64,000 nucleotides of DNA, taken from Dreissena polymorpha (lineage: Eukaryota; Mollusca; Bivalvia; Myida; Dreissenidae). Position 1 is the first letter of the stretch. Every line of letters begins with the position of its first letter. Where the stretch lies: the NCBI RefSeq assembly GCF_020536995.1, contig NC_068356.1:28357835-28421834 (forward strand), given 5' to 3'. Shown piece by piece: positions 58,030 through 64,000 of this stretch. The position numbers and the translations under genes are program-made. Under the pieces are notes generated by a model. The model did no database searches. It was not told where the DNA came from and saw only the letters and a list, made by a program, of their open reading frames with translations.

Positions 58030-59585
58030 TTTTCAAAGTATTCTATAATCCTAAAAGATTGTAGGATGCAGATAATGTACATAAAATGTAAAAACTAATT
58101 TGTTAGACTTCTTATTGAAGAATAACATCGAAATTCTGGACTATACTTTTTTAATATTAATTACAGATTATGCAAATAGCCGACTGAAACGGAAAAGCTA
58201 GTGGAAGTTTTGTTTCAATTGTTAACAGTTGTTGCGTCCAATATGTGTTTTCGTCGGTGCTGCTGCCCAAAACAGGATGATAATCCATGGAGCGGTTAGC
58301 ATATTTGATATTAATGTATTGTCAAAACTGTACGAAAGCGAATACATGTATGACACGGAAGAATATGTTCAATATGTTTATATTTAAAAGTGTGTGACAA
58401 TTGATATAGTTTAAACAACAATTGAGCTTGTTAAGTGTTCTACGAATATTTTAAAATTACCTGTTCACAATTTGGTCAAGTGACGATTTCTAAGTAATTG
58501 TCCTAGATAAAAAAAATTATGTATGCATTATTAAAAACAAAATAACACTCGTGACTTAGATAAATGTTAAAAATATTTAGGATGATGATCAATCGAATTC
58601 GGTATAACAAAAACATTGTTATTAGCATAATAATTCACATGGTATGAGCAAGATAATAAACTTTACATTTTAGTTTACATCAATAAATATTAACAGCATG
58701 ATAGCCACCCTATCGCATAATTATTTTGTAAAAAGGCGATTTTGTTTCCAAACTCCTGTCCTGTATTACGTTACATTGAATACACACCATTCATTACTGT
58801 ATCATCAATTCCTCTTAACAGGACCTTTTGATATGTGTTTTATGACATGTGTGTCACGACTGACGATATTCTATGTACAAGTCATAATAAATTTATGTCC
58901 TGTTCTGTATTTTTATACTTCTTAGACAAAGTCTGTTAATGAATGTCAGTGTTCGAAAATCCAATGGAATTCTGATAATGTTGCTTTAACTGCTACGCAC
59001 ACAATTGAATATCATGATCAAAGCGCTGAAGGCAGCTAAAGTTGTTTGCTATAACATAATCTTAGACGAAACTCAGTTTTCAAAATTATGTTATAGCTTT
59101 TTATATCGCAAATTTGACATGAACACAACCCATTCACATTTATAAAGAGTGTGTCTTAAAGCACAGGTCGAGATGTGTGTGTGCACAGTTTATCCTCATA
59201 TTCATGTTATAGAGATAACTTAGACAAAATAACAACAATATGTCTCTTTTTATTTTGGCAATAGGTTGCTGCACTGGCATCCATCTTTAGAATTTTGGTT
59301 GCCTTGCTAAAGAATAATAAGCCTAATATCATGTACTTGTTGTGTTATGTGTATCTAATACTTTATTTATTTTCTTTAAATTATTGAGCAACAATTTTGC
59401 CGACATGACCGACTTTTAATGCATCATGTCTTGTTGTGAGCCGGAATTGAATTAGTCCTAGGCCTAATTGATTCACAGTCGGCAATTTGTATTTTATGTT
59501 TCATTGGGTTGAGTTGTTCAAGCTTTGAAAAAGCTAGTTGCCCTGCTTTTTAATCCAACTGTAACCAACTTTTGAAATTGAGTTT
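58030..59585. other. AT-rich spacer
   Basis: No gene or repeat that I can support. Confidence 0.5.
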
Positions 59586-59589
59586 CCGA

Positions 59590-59775
59590 TGTGAGGTCGT
59601 CGTGGTGTAATGGATATGGTGTCCGCCTAGCGACGGGTTCGATCCCCACCGTGGGAGCATTCTTTAGATCTACTCCAAAGACACCAAGTACGGGTTCTAG
59701 GCCCAAGATACGGACTCGAGAGCGTTTAAATAAGCTTCAGGCTTTCGATGCAATAGAGCTAAAACAAATATGTCT
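59590..59775 (+). mobile_element. tRNA-derived SINE
   Basis: GTCGTGGTGTAATGGATATG (A box), GCGACGGGTTCGATCCCCAC (B box), then a body TTTAGATCTACTCCAAAGAC, GGTTCTAGGCCCAAGATACG and TTTCGATGCAATAGAGCT. It is the most complete copy of this SINE in the window. Confidence 0.85.
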
Positions 59776-59907
59776 AAACTAAATTGAGTTTCCTGGGCTT
59801 AAATCTACTGGCCCCAGGCTAACAGACAAACACTAAACCTGTAAGTTATTCATGATGTAAGATCTTACAGTGCATTGAACTCATTCAATTTGCAAATCTG
59901 AAGACAT

Positions 59908-60236
59908 TGAAGGGACCTTTTCACGTTTTGGTAAATTGAAAAAATTAAACGATTAAATAATTTGGAGAGTTCTGTTGTTGTCGTTATATTTTTTCAGACT
60001 TCGATGATTGCTTATATAAAGTATAAAATACATCTCTTATTGTATGAGCAAGGATGGGCGAGTGGTCTAAACGATATACTTTTATTTCAGGGGTCAGTTG
60101 TTCTAGCCCAGTTGAGGGTAACTTTTTTTGTTTCTTTAATTTTATTCTTGTTTTTTTTTAACGGAGATATTTAGATCCACTTTTTACATGTATCAATATT
60201 AAGCATTTAATGACAAACTGTAAAAAGGTCCATTTT
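59908..60236 (+). mobile_element. SINE/MITE hybrid, copy 3 (shortened)
   Basis: Starts AGGGACCTTTTCACGTTTTG and ends AAAAAGGTCCATTTTAG. The tRNA-like A box region (GATGGGCGAGTGGTCTAAAC) and B box (GTTGTTCTAGCCC, decayed) are kept. About 150 bp of the left body is missing relative to the other two copies. Confidence 0.75.
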
Positions 60237-60404
60237 AGATGTTTACTAAAAATGCCACAAGGTAAAAATGTAGGACACATTGGTAGTTTATTTGATTTAA
60301 AAGTGATTTTGTTTATTTGCCTTGTCAGCGAGGTTACATTGAAGTTATTATCACTTTTATCTCTTTTTTTTTTCAAATCATTAATAAGAAAGATAATTTG
60401 AGCT

Positions 60405-60606
60405 TCATTTTTGGGCAAAACATGGCTTAATGCATATGCATTAATTGTCATCCCAGTACCAGAGACTCTCTTTAAACGAAAAACACCATAAATTCAGAAA
60501 GCGCCGTCATTGATTAGCCGGAGCGCATTACACAGGCTAATCAGTGTGCATATGCTAATCTGTGACACCACTTATTTGACATGCATTAAGCCTCGTTTTC
60601 CCTGAA
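60405..60606. mobile_element. Diverged TTAGCCTG/CAGGCTAA MITE
   Basis: GCTTAATGCATATGCATTAA, GTCATCCCAG and CACAGGCTAATCAG are recognisable. Both outer ends are diverged, so this is an old copy. Confidence 0.65.
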
Positions 60607-60609
60607 AGC

Positions 60610-62080
60610 AGCAAATATTTACAGAGTGCAATGACAAATTGGCCAATGTCGTCGCACAAGCTGTTAAACACTATTGATTAAATACACGCACTCACTGTCT
60701 GCAGTGTACCAGTGGTGAAGTATAAATAGGCAGATGCGGTGGTTATTTAAAACAAGTTTCCATATAGTTATTTTCATCAATGGATAGTGCTTAATTTTGC
60801 CTAACTTAGAGGATAGAAAAACCGAAATGTCTACATTAATAGTTGTAAACACATGTAAGTAGATGCTACAAAGAAGAACAAGGTCAATAAAAACGTCCAT
60901 AAATTTTAACAGCAAAGCATAATAAATAAACACTCTATACTTGTTCTAATCTTTGGACTTAGACACAGACATAAAACTGAAAAATAAGATTTCATGAACT
61001 TGTGTGTAAGTGATATAAAATATATTAAACATAAATAGAACGTATTGTTTTCAACCACTAGCTACTACAGAAAACTTTATGTAAATGTGCCATGTATCTT
61101 ACAAACAAACACACAATTATCCCAAAGGAATGCTTAAAAAAGGAAGTGTTTTTATAGAACATTCATTATTTTTGCAACTAACTACTTTATTTTGTTATCA
61201 ACACAGAGAATCTTGAAGGAAAATAATGACATTAATTAGAATTAGAATTAAAATTACGTATCTTTAGGGTAGGGGTAACCTATGGTCTTTAAAAATCAAT
61301 AATGGCATTTACAAGATGTATTTCTTGTGTTAGGTTTTAGAAAGAATGTCTCAAAAGATTTGAAAAAAACATTGAACTAATGACAGCTGCCTAGCAAGGA
61401 AATTTCGAATCTTTAAAAAGGAGGTTTTCACTTTTGGCAGAAGTCAATATTTCACGCTGCAGAAACAGAACAGAACTTTGAAGGTAAATTGTAAAAAAAT
61501 CTGAACGTATAGGAGACACTTTTCTAGGTAAATAAACACAGCAAAGGGATGAAATTAATGAGAAATGTAGCCAAAACTAGGATTGCACTCTGTTTGAATG
61601 TATTGTGCATGCCATGAAATGGTTCAAATTTCTCATTTTTTTTAATAAAAACGAGGTTTGTGGGGGAAAAGATCAAGGGCAATAGTTTCACAAGTGAAGA
61701 AGCCAGCCTTGTCTTTGGTTGTATTTTCAAAGTATAATGTTATGAAACTGACACAAAAACCTTTCTTGTGTCACTTTCTTTTTTGATGAAATGGATTGGA
61801 CTGTTAGCGGCCTTTCGGAGATCGAAATTTGGTCAAAAATATATACCCTGCCCCCTTAACGGCTATGGTGTTCTGCAAAGTATTTTATTTTGTTTGCAAG
61901 ATCTGTCTCAATGATTACAGTTGGGTTTGCTGCAAAGTTTATTTCCAATGTTTAGATCTACGGGCAGGTGTTTAGATGTTGTTTTCTTAATTACAGGTGC
62001 GAAAACTTTAGTCGATGTGTCACATACAGCTTGTGGTCTACTTGTATATGCGACATTTAACTCCACATCTGTTTCACCGG
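60610..62080. other. AT-rich spacer
   Basis: No supportable gene or repeat. Confidence 0.5.
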
Positions 62081-62085
62081 ATTAC

Positions 62086-62686
62086 CCCAGCAAGATTTGA
62101 AATATGCCTCACATATTCCTGATTTTTCACTAGTTGCTGTCGTCCCATGTCTTCCACTTGGTCAGCAACAGTGTTAAGCTTCCTCTGCATGCCCCTCTTG
62201 TCTGGAGCCTGTATATTGAGGCAGGCTTGCAGGCTTGTAAGTCTGATTTGCCCAATTTTGAGCACAGCACTGGAAGAAGCAAGCTTATACTCAGGACTTC
62301 TAGTGGATTGACATGCTTCTGTGGAATGCTGGTGTATAATGGAATTTCATCTATGCAAAAGTCGCAGTTGTGGCATGACACCTTAATATCCACACAGAGT
62401 CCTTTTCTGTCTGTGATATTGTAATCCAGGCTAGGTTGATCACAGCTGTGATTCCCTATGCACTTGAAAATTGTTCCAAGCTGTGTCTTGTGTACAACGA
62501 TGTTCTCATTGTCAGATATATTTGCACTGTTTCCAATTGTAGCACTTTGATTTTCAGACTGTGGTACCGCTTGACGTGGTCGCAGTTTAAAATGGAGAAC
62601 GAGTGGATCCCGAGAACGGTTACACGCATTCAAGACATCGTTAGCCACAGAATCACCCAATCGCACGACAATTTCCAGGTCAGGGT
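62086..62686 (-). pseudogene. Mutator-like transposase-domain exon
   Basis: Minus-strand exon with acceptor GAATTCAG|ACCCTG (62,686) and donor-like GCTGGG|GTAATC (62,086). It reads PDLEIVVRLGDSVANDVLNA, then CIGNHSCDQP, LCVDIKVSCHNCDFC and HVNPLEVLS. A second frame then continues with KLGKSDLQ / LTSLQACLNIQAPDKRGMQR and QQLVKNQEYVRHI. The Cys pairs followed by an SLQACLNIQAP-like helix match what I recall of Mutator-like transposase domains common in molluscs. A frame change near 62,230-62,280 breaks the product. It could instead be a domesticated host gene with an assembly indel. The catalytic core would lie in later exons, which I do not see. Confidence 0.5.
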
Positions 62687-62699
62687 CTGAATTCAACTA

Positions 62700-64000
62700 A
62701 ATAGAATCTTGAAAGTGTTTCTCTACACAGCACAAATGATTGCAGTTATTGTTTGGAAATACTCCCTTTTTTAAGTGCACTTTTGTTTTTCCTAGCGCGA
62801 TTGTTTTTATAACTGTACTGTGATTTCTTATGGAGTGATCTCATTTTGAATGGTATTTTATCCAAGATTTTAGAGATACATCTGCTCAACACTATAGACT
62901 TGTAAACAATAAGGCCACTTCATTGTTTTATTAAATTCTAGTCATTTTTATCTACATAATGAGTGCAGCAGAGTCAGATGTCCAGATATTGTTTGTTTTA
63001 TTGTACCAATAAGTACAAATGCAAATACAGAGGAGTCAAACTTGTATGTGGACATAGGATTTAGCTCCCTTGTGTACAGTGCAAACAGATTACAATAAAG
63101 CTGCATTTTGGCTTTAAAACACTGAAGGGCTAGTAGCTTTGGGACTATGTTTGGTCATGACCTATGAATCTGAGTATGTTACTACAGATGCAGTACATAT
63201 ATGGGTATTTTATCCAGTCTTTTTTAATCGGTACAGAATTATAAGCTCAAATAACTTTTGAGACTGTACTTTCTCTCGGCATTGACCATGAATGTCAATA
63301 TTTGGTGCATGTATTATGTAATCATAGGGGAATATACAACTGAAAGACTGATTGATATTGTCAATAATAATGTTTAAACATTTTATATATAACTTGTGCT
63401 TCTCTACTACATAGAGTCAAATGTTGTGAATAGGAACACTATTGTCTGGATTATTTCTGTTCTGGTTAAATTGAATTGTGCGAAATATTGGAATTACTAT
63501 AAAATACAAACAAAACACAGGATAGAGTTCAGAAATGGTGCATTTAATTCATTAAACATTATAATTCAATATAACAAAAGCTTTTTTGTTTAATCATGCT
63601 GCAAATTTTTTAAATTGTGTATATCATATAAACATTTATACAAATATTCCACAAATGTGTTGCGGCATCAAATCGAACATAATTTAGCATATATCTTTTA
63701 ACCGTTCTGGTTTAGATTATGGAAAACAAAGAGAGGTAATAATGTTAAAACCATTGCTAATTTTAAGGAAAATTTCACGTGTGCTGGCTTCGCACTGAAA
63801 AACAATGTTTAAACTCATATTTGTGTACTAGCATCTACATTTGCACATTTTCTGAGCTTGAATACTAAAGTAAGCAAGATAAGTCTGCAGTTTTGTAGAA
63901 AGAGTTGGTAAAAATAGGAAAATTATGCAAAAAAGTGGTTTGTAACATGCCGCAAACATTTTTTTATTCGTCTTATTTTAGGTCATTTTGGCAACATATT
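62700..64000. other. AT-rich spacer to window end
   Basis: No further coding exon or repeat that I can support. It may be an intron of the gene containing the 62,086-62,686 exon. Confidence 0.4.

Noticed and set aside
1-64000. CRISPR array, bacterial operons, LTR pairs or capsid-bearing elements
   Set aside because: The tandem arrays lack unique spacers, genes are intron-split, and I found no direct long terminal repeats or virus-like protein motifs.

Overview
This is eukaryotic, AT-rich, intron-bearing DNA dominated by transposable elements. The repeat families (a MITE with TTAGCCTG/CAGGCTAA arms, SINE-like repeats with blocks such as AAGGTCAAGGTCA, and tRNA-derived SINEs with Pol III A and B boxes) are ones I associate with bivalve molluscs. 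Dreissena or another heterodont clam is my best guess, from memory and not from a search. I see no operons, no CRISPR, no LTR pair and no virus-like element.

Layout. 1-4.1 kb: a palindrome-bearing repeat of about 190 bp, a 33-bp minisatellite, a SINE/MITE hybrid, a very uniform 40-bp minisatellite and an 87-bp tandem repeat. 4.2-5.1 kb: a small unrecognised minus-strand gene candidate with a TATA box. 7.2-10.85 kb: a minus-strand immunoglobulin-superfamily gene with a signal-peptide exon and seven Ig-domain exons, all joined in phase 1. Three of its exons are broken, but each could be skipped without losing frame. 11.1-11.5 kb: a MITE. 13.5-17.3 kb: a decayed LINE with ORF1, endonuclease and reverse transcriptase pieces, itself interrupted by a SINE-like repeat. 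A hairpin with a (TA)n loop follows. 17.6-29 kb: mostly featureless AT-rich DNA with a degenerate satellite, another SINE/MITE hybrid and small hairpins. 29.76-32.31 kb: a second minus-strand host gene, with a signal peptide and PAN/Apple-like domain in exon 1 and a Thr-rich mucin stretch plus a Cys-rich EB/EGF-like module in exon 2.

32,453-56,413 is the main object: three abutting copies of one long-TIR DNA transposon that carries a PIF/Harbinger DDE transposase relic. Copy A (11.06 kb, plus strand), copy B (2.05 kb internal-deletion derivative, minus) and copy C (10.85 kb, minus) form a nested palindrome. A and C each hold private insertions with readable empty sites in the other. After removing these, both cores measure about 9.64 kb. 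The A end lies about 140 bp upstream of the PAN gene start, and each outer TIR carries a TATA-like box facing outward.

56.4-64 kb: tRNA-derived SINEs, a third SINE/MITE hybrid, and a minus-strand exon resembling a Mutator-like transposase domain. Splice sites were read by eye, and family names come from motif recognition without any database search.
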